Origin: Myxococcus xanthus
GTDB taxonomy: Bacteria > Myxococcota > Myxococcia > Myxococcales > Myxococcaceae
Reading direction: 5' to 3'
Assembly: GCF_900106535.1 (NCBI RefSeq)
Contig: NZ_FNOH01000012.1
Location: 186,001-250,000, forward strand
Length of the DNA: 64,000 nucleotides
Part shown: one piece after another, positions 43,927-51,851 of the stretch
Position numbering within the stretch: position 1 is the first letter of the stretch
Layout: each line of letters starts with the position of its first letter
Position numbers and translations under genes: made by a program
The notes under the pieces: generated by a model
What the model saw: the letters and a program-made list of their open reading frames with translations, nothing else
Told to the model about the DNA's origin: nothing
The model's database searches: none

Positions 43927-44643
43927 ATGGTGCAACGTCCCACAACCCGACGGCGGCAAGGTGGCTTCACGCTGCTGCTCGCCATGGGCGTCGTCACGAT
44001 GGTCACCCTCGCGGTGCTTCTCAGCTACGGCGTGGTGAGCCGCGAGGCGGAAGTCCAGGGTGATGGCCGCCGCTACAAGGAGGCCTACTTCGCGGCGGAG
44101 GCGGGACTGGCCGAGGGGCGCGAGGCGATGCGCATCCGGCTGGGCAATCTGCAGAGCTATTCGTCCGCGCTCGCGGCGATGCCGCAAGTCAACGAACCGG
44201 GCCTGCCGGCAGGCGGCGACCGTCCCTATCTCGAGGTCCTTCAAGGGCCAGGCGGGGTCGGAGGCTGGAACTCGCTGGCCATCGACGAGTCGGACTTGGC
44301 GCCCACGGAGCGCCAGAGCCCCTCGGGCGATGCCTACGCCGCCTTCCCGCTCCAAACGAACGTGCGCTATCGCGTCTTCGTCCGGGATGACGAGGACGCC
44401 ACCACGTCAGGTCTCGACGATGACAATGGGCAGGTCTGGCTCATCGCCGTCGGAGAGGTCGTGGGCCGCGATGGAAGCCGGCCCACACGCGCTGTCATCC
44501 AGGCCCTCATCTCCAACGAGAACGCGCCGGCCGTCACCAGCCCTGGCCCGACTCAGGAGGGAGGCGGCCCCGCAGGCACCTTCGACGGCTCCGGCACGGT
44601 GACCGACGTCGGAAATGAAGTGGACATCACCCCCGCCCCTTGA
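43927..44643 (+). CDS. pilX1: PilX-type pilus assembly protein
   Basis: The 238-residue protein starts with a basic stretch and a prepilin-like hydrophobic segment (GGFTLLLAMGVVTMVTLAVLLSY, about 12-34). Here the usual Glu at +5 is replaced by Leu, as in PilX-type proteins. The acidic beta-rich body follows. It is the first gene of a minor pilin/PilY1 cluster. PilX proteins cap or prime type IVa pili with PilY1 and the other minor pilins. The numbering pilX1 refers to M. xanthus cluster 1, judged from the presence of tfcP downstream. Confidence 0.8.
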   Translation: MVQRPTTRRRQGGFTLLLAMGVVTMVTLAVLLSYGVVSREAEVQGDGRRYKEAYFAAEAGLAEGREAMRIRLGNLQSYSSALAAMPQVNEPGLPAGGDRPYLEVLQGPGGVGGWNSLAIDESDLAPTERQSPSGDAYAAFPLQTNVRYRVFVRDDEDATTSGLDDDNGQVWLIAVGEVVGRDGSRPTRAVIQALISNENAPAVTSPGPTQEGGGPAGTFDGSGTVTDVGNEVDITPAP

Positions 44644-44662
44644 CCTCTCGTTGAGCGCCCCC

Positions 44663-45124
44663 ATGAACCGACTCATCCTGTTGTCCCTCCTGCTCCTGCC
44701 GGGACTGGCCAGCAGCGCCACGGATGAAGGCAAGCTCGCCTTCGAGAAGGCCTGCGCCCGCTGTCACGTCGTCACCGCGCAAGGACAGAAGAAAACAAAG
44801 GCCGCGGCCAAGGCCCCGAACTCCCGCAGGCGCGGGCCGAGCGTCGACCTGGGCCCCGTGGTCCCGATGCGCACGCCCGACCAACTGCGCGCATGGCTGG
44901 CAGGCCCCAACCAGATCAAACCCAAGACGGGTTGCGATACGCGCCTGCTACCCGATGGCGACAGGGAGCTGCTCCTCAGCTACCTGGCGCTCAGCCTCCA
45001 CCCCACACCTCCTACGCGCGAGGAGCAGCTTCGCCTGCAGCTCAAGCAGGACCTCGCAGCGCGCCAGGCGCAGAAGCAGCGCCAGGCGGATGAACCGTCC
45101 CGCCGTTCGCAGGGGAAGAAGTGA
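44663..45124 (+). CDS. tfcP: TfcP-like cytochrome c
   Basis: The 153-residue periplasmic protein has a signal peptide (MNRLILLSLLLLPGLASSA) and one heme site CARCH (C31, C34, H35). The place of the canonical distal Met ligand is occupied by Cys91 (KPKTGCDTRLLP). This matches TfcP of M. xanthus, a non-canonical cytochrome c that promotes calcium binding and stability of PilY1. The C-terminus is a long basic/Gln-rich tail (about 115-153). ATG 44663 lies 20 bases after pilX. It overlaps the pilY1 start (TGATG). Confidence 0.85.
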   Translation: MNRLILLSLLLLPGLASSATDEGKLAFEKACARCHVVTAQGQKKTKAAAKAPNSRRRGPSVDLGPVVPMRTPDQLRAWLAGPNQIKPKTGCDTRLLPDGDRELLLSYLALSLHPTPPTREEQLRLQLKQDLAARQAQKQRQADEPSRRSQGKK

Positions 45125-48100
45125 TGCGCACCCTCATCCAGACACTGGCCGCCGTCACCTTGTTGACCGCGCCGTTGGCCTCCGCCCAGACCACGCCGGA
45201 GTCGGCACCGGCCCAGTTGTGCGAAAACCAGCTCGACCAGAACAAGCAGCCCGAATTCAGTGAAGAGAACCTGGAGATCGAGTCATCGACCGTCCTCATC
45301 ACCGAGGAATCACCGGCCCGGCTCCAGCTCAACACGAACCGCACGGCACTGAACGTCGAGAACATCTACTTCCCGTTCGATCAGAACGTCACCATCAGCT
45401 ACGTGTACGAATCGGCAGGCGCCTCGCATGCGCTCGGCTACATGTACATGGATGACCTCCGCGTCAGGGGCTATGTCGACAGCAACGGCAACCTCGTCGA
45501 CAGCAACAACAACGGCATCTTCGACCTGCACGAGGACCTGTTCAACCTCGCGCCCCGGAGCGGCGACAAGGCCCGCCCCTACATTGGCGAGAGTCGGCGC
45601 TGCACGCGGAACTTCGTCTCGGACGGAGAGACGTACAACCAGCCCGAACTGGCGATGAACTCCGAGTGCCGCAACACCTTCGACGAGAACCACCGCGAGA
45701 TCGCGGACGCCCGCCCGGGTTACACCTTCGAGTACAACATCACGGACGTGGTAGGGGCTTTCGCCAACGACCGCGACAACCCCGGCGGGGCCTTTTCAGA
45801 TAGAGGGCTCTTTCCCCATATCCCCAACCTCCTGGAGCCTCCTTCGGACCGCAATGGAAACCTGGGCCTGGGGCGAATGGTCTTCCTGCTCGCCGACGAT
45901 GACGACGGCCGCTCCACCTACGGAAACCTGTCGCCGGTCCCAGACACCGGCGACTACCCCGACGGTATCCCTGACTACGACGTCTCCCATTACGACCCGC
46001 GGGGGCTACCACGCGCCAACAACCCGGACCGAGGAATCTCCCCCTACGACCGGACCGTGGACCTGGGGATGATCGAGGGCGGGAAGGAAGTCATCTTCTT
46101 CGTCGTCGTGTTCTATTCAAGCCGCAATCACGGCCCCAACGAAGGCTACGTCTATCCATGTCTGAAGCAGGACCCGGATGGCCGCTGCGCCCTGCACCTG
46201 CGCACGTCCATCAACGTCTTCTTCTCCAAAGCGGCGTGGAACATGGACCAGAACCCCGAGGGCGGCACTATCGTTGCCGAGCGCAACATCGGGTGCCAAT
46301 ACCTGGAAGGCTGCAACCGGGACAATCCCGCCAGCACGCCTGACCAGGCGTGCCGGGTCCAAGGCACCAACGAATATCTCTGTGGCTGGCTGGACGGCCC
46401 CATCGAGGAGCAGAACACCACGCTCTATCGCCTCGCGAACGACGAGCTCTACGGTCGGCTCGTGATGCCCATGGAGCGGGTGACGATTCCCAGGCCCGGC
46501 GGCGTGCGCAACCCCATGCCGCACGTCATCGTGGGCGCGCCCACCACGGACCCCTTCCGCTGGATTCTGGGCTTCGAAGACATCCCTGGCGGCGGCGACC
46601 GCGACTTCAACGACGTGGTGTTCGTGGTCAACAAGCAGAACGGCGGCAGCACCCGCTCCGCCACCGTGTCGGGAGACCTCTCCCCGGACATCGCCAACGA
46701 CTTCGTCATCACCAAGGTGCGCTTCAAGCGGCAGGACGACTTCGCGCCGGCGCCTCGCACCTGCGCCGGCGGAGCCCCCTGCTTCAGTGAGGACGTCCCG
46801 GGGGCGTGCACGCCGGAGGACGGGCCCGAGCCCACCATCGCCTATTCGCTGGCGGTGGATTGCCGCGTCTGCCGTCCCCACCCGGACACCGGGCAGATGG
46901 AGTGCGTGGCCAATCCGAATTCACCGACGTGGTTCCCGGTCCACTTCCCCGACACGTCGCCGCCCACGCAGGAGGTGGAGCTGGACATCATGGCCATGGG
47001 CTTCACCGGCTCCCAGCTCTGCTGGAAGGTGGACATCACCAGTCCCAACGAGCAGTGCCGCCCCATCATCGACGACGTCGAAGTGGGCTATCAGGCCATC
47101 CGCGCCGGCAGCTACTCGCGAGCCTCACCGTCCGCGCTGGCCAACGTCATCGTCTGGGGTGTGAACGAGACGCCGGGCAGCGCCTGGGGCCGGGGTGGGG
47201 CATGGCCGGGCTCCGGCATGCCCGCGCCAGGCATCCGCGCCTATGACGGACAGAAGGACTTCACCCTCCGCGGCCGGCTCTACTTCCGCTCGCTCTATGA
47301 CCCGGAGGAGCCGAGCGTCACCCGGGCCGTTCAGCGGTGGGACGCGGGCAGAGTGATGGCCCTGTCCTTCGGCACCAACGGACATCGCGACGACCCGCTC
47401 CAGCGCAAGCTCTACACGATGGGCGCGTCGGGTGGACGCAGCACCATCACCGACGAGATGTCGGACACCAGCAGTAACAGCCTGCTCTTCCCGGACGCGC
47501 TCTGCGACGAGGAGCGGAATGGCCGGTACCTCTACGACCTCAACAATGACGGGAAGTGCGGCACGCCCTCCAGCGAGTCCGATGAGAAGCGCATCACGGG
47601 CGTCACCAACGACCGCAACTTCCTGCGTGAGTGGCTGTATGGCTGGGAGGACCGCCACGCCCCAGGCACCCGTGACGACCGTCGGCCGTGGGCGCTGGGT
47701 GGCATCAACATGTCCACGGTCGCCATCAGCCTGCCGCCGTACCTCGACACCTGGGCCAACAATGCCCGCGCGAGCGAGCGCGACCTGTATCGCCGCAACT
47801 TCCTGGAGCCGCTGGCGGACCGGCCGACCGTGGCCTTCGTGGGCACCATGAATGGATACCTGCACGCCTTCGACGCGGGCGAATTCCGCAACTCCACGCA
47901 TGACCCGTGCAACAGCAAAACCCAGGCACGCGGCTACTTCGAGACGACGACCTGCAATCAAAACCAGATCAACAGCCGCGACTACGGCTCCGGCCAGGAG
48001 CGCTTCGCCTATCTGCCGCGAATGCTGCTGAGCCAGTATCGCAACCTCTACGTGCGCTTCAACGGCTCGGGTGCCCTGTCCAGACCCTCCATGGACGCCT

Positions 48101-49380
48101 CCCCCAGCATCGCCAACGTGGACTTCGGCATCCCCAACACGGCCGCGTGGACTCGCTCGACCACCGCATCGAAGACGCAGGGCGCCAAGACGGTCCTCGT
48201 CAGCGGGTCGGGCAAGAACAGCCCCGCCGTCATCGCGTTGGACATCACCCATCCCGATGACGCGTGGTACCCGCTCCCGCTGTGGGAGTTCGACCTGCGG
48301 TCCTCGAACATCGAGCACGCCTTCTCCACGGCCAAGGTGACGACCCCGGAGGTGCAGTTGCCAGACAACTCCGGCACGAATCACGCACCCTCCATTGGCC
48401 GCTTGGTGTGGGGCTCGGAGGCGGAGGGCAAGTGGACGGCCGTCGTGGGCACCAGCCAGGTGCCTTCGTCGCCGGGCCGCGCTGGCGCCCTCTATCTCAT
48501 CGACATGAAGACGGGGCAGCCGCTCAACTACGGAAGCTCACCGGCTGGCGCCATGGCAGGCATCATCACCTTGGACACGGGCTCTGGCATCGCCGCGGAG
48601 ACCGCGCTGGTGGACCTGGACCGAGACGGCAACTACGACGTCATGTACGTGCCGACCACCGCGGGCAACGTCTACCGCGTCAACCTGGACCAGGTGAACC
48701 CGAACGCGCCCCTGGGACAGAAGGTGAAGGTCTGCAAGATCGCCAGCGCGCCCGTCACGCTGTCGGACCATGACGACGCGGCCAAGGGACAGGACCCCGT
48801 CTACCAGCAGATTCACTCCAACCTGGGCGTGAGAATCGTCCGGAACTCTGGCAGCCCCGTGGTTCGCTTCTACTTCGGCACGGGTGACAACCCAGACGAG
48901 TTCTCCGACGGCCCCGAAAACAAGAACGCCTATCGCTACCACCTGCTGGGCTACGAGGACACGGACCCCTCCGGCACCCGCGCGTGCGCGCTGCTGGACC
49001 CGCTCTGGGTCCAGCAACTGGACCCGGGGCAGGCGGTGTGGGGCGGCGTGACGCTCGCGGACGACAAGGTCTACGCGACCACGGCCGTCGGAGCCGCAGC
49101 GGACGTCTGCAACCTGAGCCAGGACGAGAGCGGCCGGTTCTACGAGTCCGGCCTGCTTCCGGATGGCAACAGCGCCCCCGCGATGACCAGCGCTTCGCTC
49201 GGTGGCCACGGCGTGAGCGCACCTGTGGTGCATGACAATCACTTGTTCATCCCCACGGCCACGGGAGAGGTCAAGGTGCAGGGCAGCGGGAAGTGGGGCA
49301 ACGGCAATGCGAACGGCGGCGCGGCCCGCTCGAAGGTCCTTATCTACGCCCCCAGCCCGGACGGGAGGATGCCGCAGTGA
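45124..49380 (+). CDS. pilY1: PilY1-type pilus tip adhesin
   Basis: The 1418-residue secreted protein has a signal peptide (TLLTAPLASAQ). The N-terminal half contains Ca-related and DUF4114-like features (RWILGFEDIPGGGDRDFNDVVF, about 478-500). The C-terminal half (about 880-1400) is the PilY1 beta-propeller. The calcium site DLDRDGNYD lies at residues 1164-1172. PilY1 forms the type IVa pilus tip with minor pilins and binds calcium for function. GTG 45121 is an alternative start. It is coupled to tfcP (TGATG) and to pilV by a GTGA overlap. Confidence 0.9.
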   Translation: MRTLIQTLAAVTLLTAPLASAQTTPESAPAQLCENQLDQNKQPEFSEENLEIESSTVLITEESPARLQLNTNRTALNVENIYFPFDQNVTISYVYESAGASHALGYMYMDDLRVRGYVDSNGNLVDSNNNGIFDLHEDLFNLAPRSGDKARPYIGESRRCTRNFVSDGETYNQPELAMNSECRNTFDENHREIADARPGYTFEYNITDVVGAFANDRDNPGGAFSDRGLFPHIPNLLEPPSDRNGNLGLGRMVFLLADDDDGRSTYGNLSPVPDTGDYPDGIPDYDVSHYDPRGLPRANNPDRGISPYDRTVDLGMIEGGKEVIFFVVVFYSSRNHGPNEGYVYPCLKQDPDGRCALHLRTSINVFFSKAAWNMDQNPEGGTIVAERNIGCQYLEGCNRDNPASTPDQACRVQGTNEYLCGWLDGPIEEQNTTLYRLANDELYGRLVMPMERVTIPRPGGVRNPMPHVIVGAPTTDPFRWILGFEDIPGGGDRDFNDVVFVVNKQNGGSTRSATVSGDLSPDIANDFVITKVRFKRQDDFAPAPRTCAGGAPCFSEDVPGACTPEDGPEPTIAYSLAVDCRVCRPHPDTGQMECVANPNSPTWFPVHFPDTSPPTQEVELDIMAMGFTGSQLCWKVDITSPNEQCRPIIDDVEVGYQAIRAGSYSRASPSALANVIVWGVNETPGSAWGRGGAWPGSGMPAPGIRAYDGQKDFTLRGRLYFRSLYDPEEPSVTRAVQRWDAGRVMALSFGTNGHRDDPLQRKLYTMGASGGRSTITDEMSDTSSNSLLFPDALCDEERNGRYLYDLNNDGKCGTPSSESDEKRITGVTNDRNFLREWLYGWEDRHAPGTRDDRRPWALGGINMSTVAISLPPYLDTWANNARASERDLYRRNFLEPLADRPTVAFVGTMNGYLHAFDAGEFRNSTHDPCNSKTQARGYFETTTCNQNQINSRDYGSGQERFAYLPRMLLSQYRNLYVRFNGSGALSRPSMDASPSIANVDFGIPNTAAWTRSTTASKTQGAKTVLVSGSGKNSPAVIALDITHPDDAWYPLPLWEFDLRSSNIEHAFSTAKVTTPEVQLPDNSGTNHAPSIGRLVWGSEAEGKWTAVVGTSQVPSSPGRAGALYLIDMKTGQPLNYGSSPAGAMAGIITLDTGSGIAAETALVDLDRDGNYDVMYVPTTAGNVYRVNLDQVNPNAPLGQKVKVCKIASAPVTLSDHDDAAKGQDPVYQQIHSNLGVRIVRNSGSPVVRFYFGTGDNPDEFSDGPENKNAYRYHLLGYEDTDPSGTRACALLDPLWVQQLDPGQAVWGGVTLADDKVYATTAVGAAADVCNLSQDESGRFYESGLLPDGNSAPAMTSASLGGHGVSAPVVHDNHLFIPTATGEVKVQGSGKWGNGNANGGAARSKVLIYAPSPDGRMPQ

Positions 49381-49907
49381 CAGCGCTGAAGAGGCGCCAG
49401 CACCGGGGCATCACGCTCCTGGAGGTGCTGGCCACCATGGCCATCCTGCTGATGGGCGTCGGAGCGGCGATGCTGGTCGTGACCCAGACCAGCTACTCCA
49501 ACCGCCGCAGTCTCAGCGCCACCCAGGCGCAACTCATCGCCGAGCAGGCGATGGAGAACATCACGCTGCTGGGCTGCTCGGTGCAGCCCCCGTGCGGCAA
49601 CCTGGAAGGACTGGATGAGAGCTACGTCCTCTTCCAGACGAGCGCGGGCGCGCTGAGCAACGTGCGTCCCGCCGACCCGACCGTCATCGCGCGTGAGTAC
49701 CAGGTCGTCGTGGACGTGGACGTCCCCTCCATCCTCAGCACTATCGAGCCGGGCTCCCTGGTTCCGGAGGAACTGCAGCGGGACCTCGTCCCGGGTGTGC
49801 CAGACACCGCGGGGAACATCGCCAACGTACGCGTCGTCGTGAGCTGGCAGGAGCAGGAGCGCAGCGACCGGCAGGTGGTGGTGCTCCAGACGAGGATGGC
49901 GCCGTGA
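49377..49907 (+). CDS. pilV: Minor pilin PilV
   Basis: The 176-residue protein has a prepilin leader ending in RG then ITLLEVLATMAILLMGVGAAM, so PilD cleaves before Ile. It has Glu at +5 and a hydrophobic N-terminal helix. Two Cys (LGCSVQPPCGN) may form a disulfide. It follows pilY1 (GTGA overlap) and precedes pilW (GTGA overlap), the arrangement of the minor pilin operon that builds the priming complex at the base of the type IVa pilus machine. Confidence 0.87.
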   Translation: MTALKRRQHRGITLLEVLATMAILLMGVGAAMLVVTQTSYSNRRSLSATQAQLIAEQAMENITLLGCSVQPPCGNLEGLDESYVLFQTSAGALSNVRPADPTVIAREYQVVVDVDVPSILSTIEPGSLVPEELQRDLVPGVPDTAGNIANVRVVVSWQEQERSDRQVVVLQTRMAP

Positions 49908-51130
49908 AGACGACTTTGACGCGCCATCGCCGCCGGTCGCTCCATGGCTTCACGCTGCTCGAGGTGATGATTGCCACTGCCATTGGCCTCATCGTGTTGG
50001 GAGCGGGACTGGTCGCGGCCATGCAGATGCAGCGGCGTGCCCTCTTCGAAGAACAGACGATGCTGGCGCAGGTCACCGGGCGCACGGTGAAGGAGTTGAT
50101 TGCCGCCGACCTGCAGCGGGCCGGCTCAGGCATGGGGAATGCCCCCATCGTCTTCAGTGACACGCGCACCCATCCAGCCATCCAGATGTGGACGGAGCCC
50201 GACCTGTCCATGCCGGACTTGACGCGTCCCTTCCCCGAGGACCCCGCCTTCTCGCTGCCGCCCGCGGGGCACCTTGAAGAAGAAGTGTCGGACGTCCTGC
50301 GGATTCACTGGGGGGACACGCGAGGCATGGTGACGCTGAGTCCCTGCGCTGGAACCAACGTGCGCGCAGACACACGGACGTTCTGCACGGTTGAGAATCC
50401 CTCGCCCAGGCTCCAGCCCACCACCGCGCCGACGACTCCGGCCCTGCTCGTGAATCCCGCCAGGAATCTGGCCTGCCATGTTGAAGTCACCAACGTGGAC
50501 GCCGCGGGGCGGCGAATCAACGTCGTTCCGGGCACTGGCATCGAGACCACGACGACAGACCGCTGTGGTGACTTCGCCTCGGAGCCGAACTTCTGGAACA
50601 CCGAGCCCGACCGGGAATCCTGGCGCATCATGCCGGCCCAGAGCGCGACCTACCGCGTGAACTGGGCCAGTGGAACACCGACGCTGGAGTACCTGGGGCC
50701 GGGCGCGGCGAACTGGGTGGTCCTGAGCCGGGATGTCGAACGTCTCTCGGTGCGGCTGGGGGTCGCGGCCATCGCACAGCCATTCGGAGGCATGCGCTGG
50801 TTCCCGGATGTGGCCAACGGGCGACCGAACGGGCTGGATGCCTGCACCATCACCACCTGCCCCATTGAACAGCACCCCAATGAACTTGTCGCGCCCGCGA
50901 CGGACGAGGAGCTGCGCCAGCGGCTGTTCCAGCGCGTCCGCGAGGTGGAGGTCACCCTGGTCGTCCGCACGCCACGGCAGGACCGTGAAGCCTTTGACCC
51001 GGACCAGCCCATTGGTGTGGATCGGGAGCGGTTCCCGATTGATGGCTTCAAGCGGCGCACCTTCACGTTCCGGGTGATGCTCCGGAACTTCGCGGCGGGT
51101 GGACTTCAGCCCCTCCTGACGGAAAATTGA
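49904..51130 (+). CDS. pilW: Minor pilin PilW
   Basis: The 408-residue protein has a prepilin leader RRRSLHG then FTLLEVMIATAIGLIVLG, with Glu5 of the mature protein. The size is that of the large minor pilin PilW/GspJ-type. It has an Arg-rich N-terminus and several Cys pairs in the body (SPCAGT, TFCTVE, ACHVEV, DRCGDF). It starts at GTG 49904 inside the pilV stop. It completes the ordered set pilX-tfcP-pilY1-pilV-pilW-fimU. Its partners form the complex on which PilA polymerises. Confidence 0.88.
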   Translation: MKTTLTRHRRRSLHGFTLLEVMIATAIGLIVLGAGLVAAMQMQRRALFEEQTMLAQVTGRTVKELIAADLQRAGSGMGNAPIVFSDTRTHPAIQMWTEPDLSMPDLTRPFPEDPAFSLPPAGHLEEEVSDVLRIHWGDTRGMVTLSPCAGTNVRADTRTFCTVENPSPRLQPTTAPTTPALLVNPARNLACHVEVTNVDAAGRRINVVPGTGIETTTTDRCGDFASEPNFWNTEPDRESWRIMPAQSATYRVNWASGTPTLEYLGPGAANWVVLSRDVERLSVRLGVAAIAQPFGGMRWFPDVANGRPNGLDACTITTCPIEQHPNELVAPATDEELRQRLFQRVREVEVTLVVRTPRQDREAFDPDQPIGVDRERFPIDGFKRRTFTFRVMLRNFAAGGLQPLLTEN

Positions 51131-51132
51131 GC

Positions 51133-51780
51133 ATGAGGCACACACGCGGAATCACATTGCTGGAGATGATGGTCACGGTGGCCATCGCCTCCATCCTGCT
51201 CGCCGCGGCGCTGATGGGCATCCAGACGCCCGTCAACCGTCAACGCGAGAATGAGGCCACGCGCGAGCTGTGGGCCTCCACGCTCCGTGCCCGGCAGCGC
51301 GCCATCTCCACCAACCAGCCCGTGCGCATCGTCGTGGAGGAGAACGTCCCTCGCGGTGATGGAACCTCGCGCACGGTGGCCCGGTGGGAACAGCTCCGGT
51401 GCGACAATGAATGGGACAACGCGGGCTGCCCCGCGAACGGCTGTGAGAACACCACCTGCCGCACCAACCCAGCCTGCTGCAGCGAGGTGGGTCAGGACAT
51501 CGTCATTCCCGTCTCCATGAACGCGTTCGCGATTCACGGGCTCTGCTACATGCCCGGCTCCGGCCGCCCCGTGCGCCCCGGCGACCTGACCTGCATGCGG
51601 GACTTTCTCGATGACCTGCCCGCGCTGGACGCCGCGGCCCCGGGCAACCTCCGCTTCGACTTCACGTCGGGCCGGCCGCGCAGCCTCATCCAGGTGGAGC
51701 CACGGACGGGCCTCGCCAATGTGATGGACTGCAACCCTCACGCATCGACCCAGAACCAGGCCATCGAGTGCGTGAACTGA
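51133..51780 (+). CDS. fimU: Minor pilin FimU/GspH
   Basis: The 215-residue protein has the leader MRHTRG followed by ITLLEMMVTVAIASILLAAA and the Glu5 motif. The body is beta-rich with ten Cys (CDNEWDNAGCPANGC, CRTNPACC), so it is highly disulfide bonded. Similarity is to FimU/GspH. ATG 51133 is 2 bases after the pilW stop; TTG 51127 would overlap. It is the last gene of the pilus cluster and is followed by a terminator. Confidence 0.85.
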   Translation: MRHTRGITLLEMMVTVAIASILLAAALMGIQTPVNRQRENEATRELWASTLRARQRAISTNQPVRIVVEENVPRGDGTSRTVARWEQLRCDNEWDNAGCPANGCENTTCRTNPACCSEVGQDIVIPVSMNAFAIHGLCYMPGSGRPVRPGDLTCMRDFLDDLPALDAAAPGNLRFDFTSGRPRSLIQVEPRTGLANVMDCNPHASTQNQAIECVN

Positions 51781-51802
51781 GCACTGCCGGCACCTGAAGA
51801 GG

Positions 51803-51834
51803 ACCCTCCCCCGGACACATCCGCCGGGGAGGGT
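51803..51834. terminator. Terminator hairpin between fimU and ileS
   Basis: ACCCTCCCC (51803-51811) and GGGGAGGGT (51826-51834) form a perfect 9-bp stem between convergent fimU and ileS. It can serve both strands. Short T/A stretches are lacking, so strength is uncertain. Confidence 0.6.
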
Positions 51835-51851
51835 TCCACCCAGGCGGCCCG

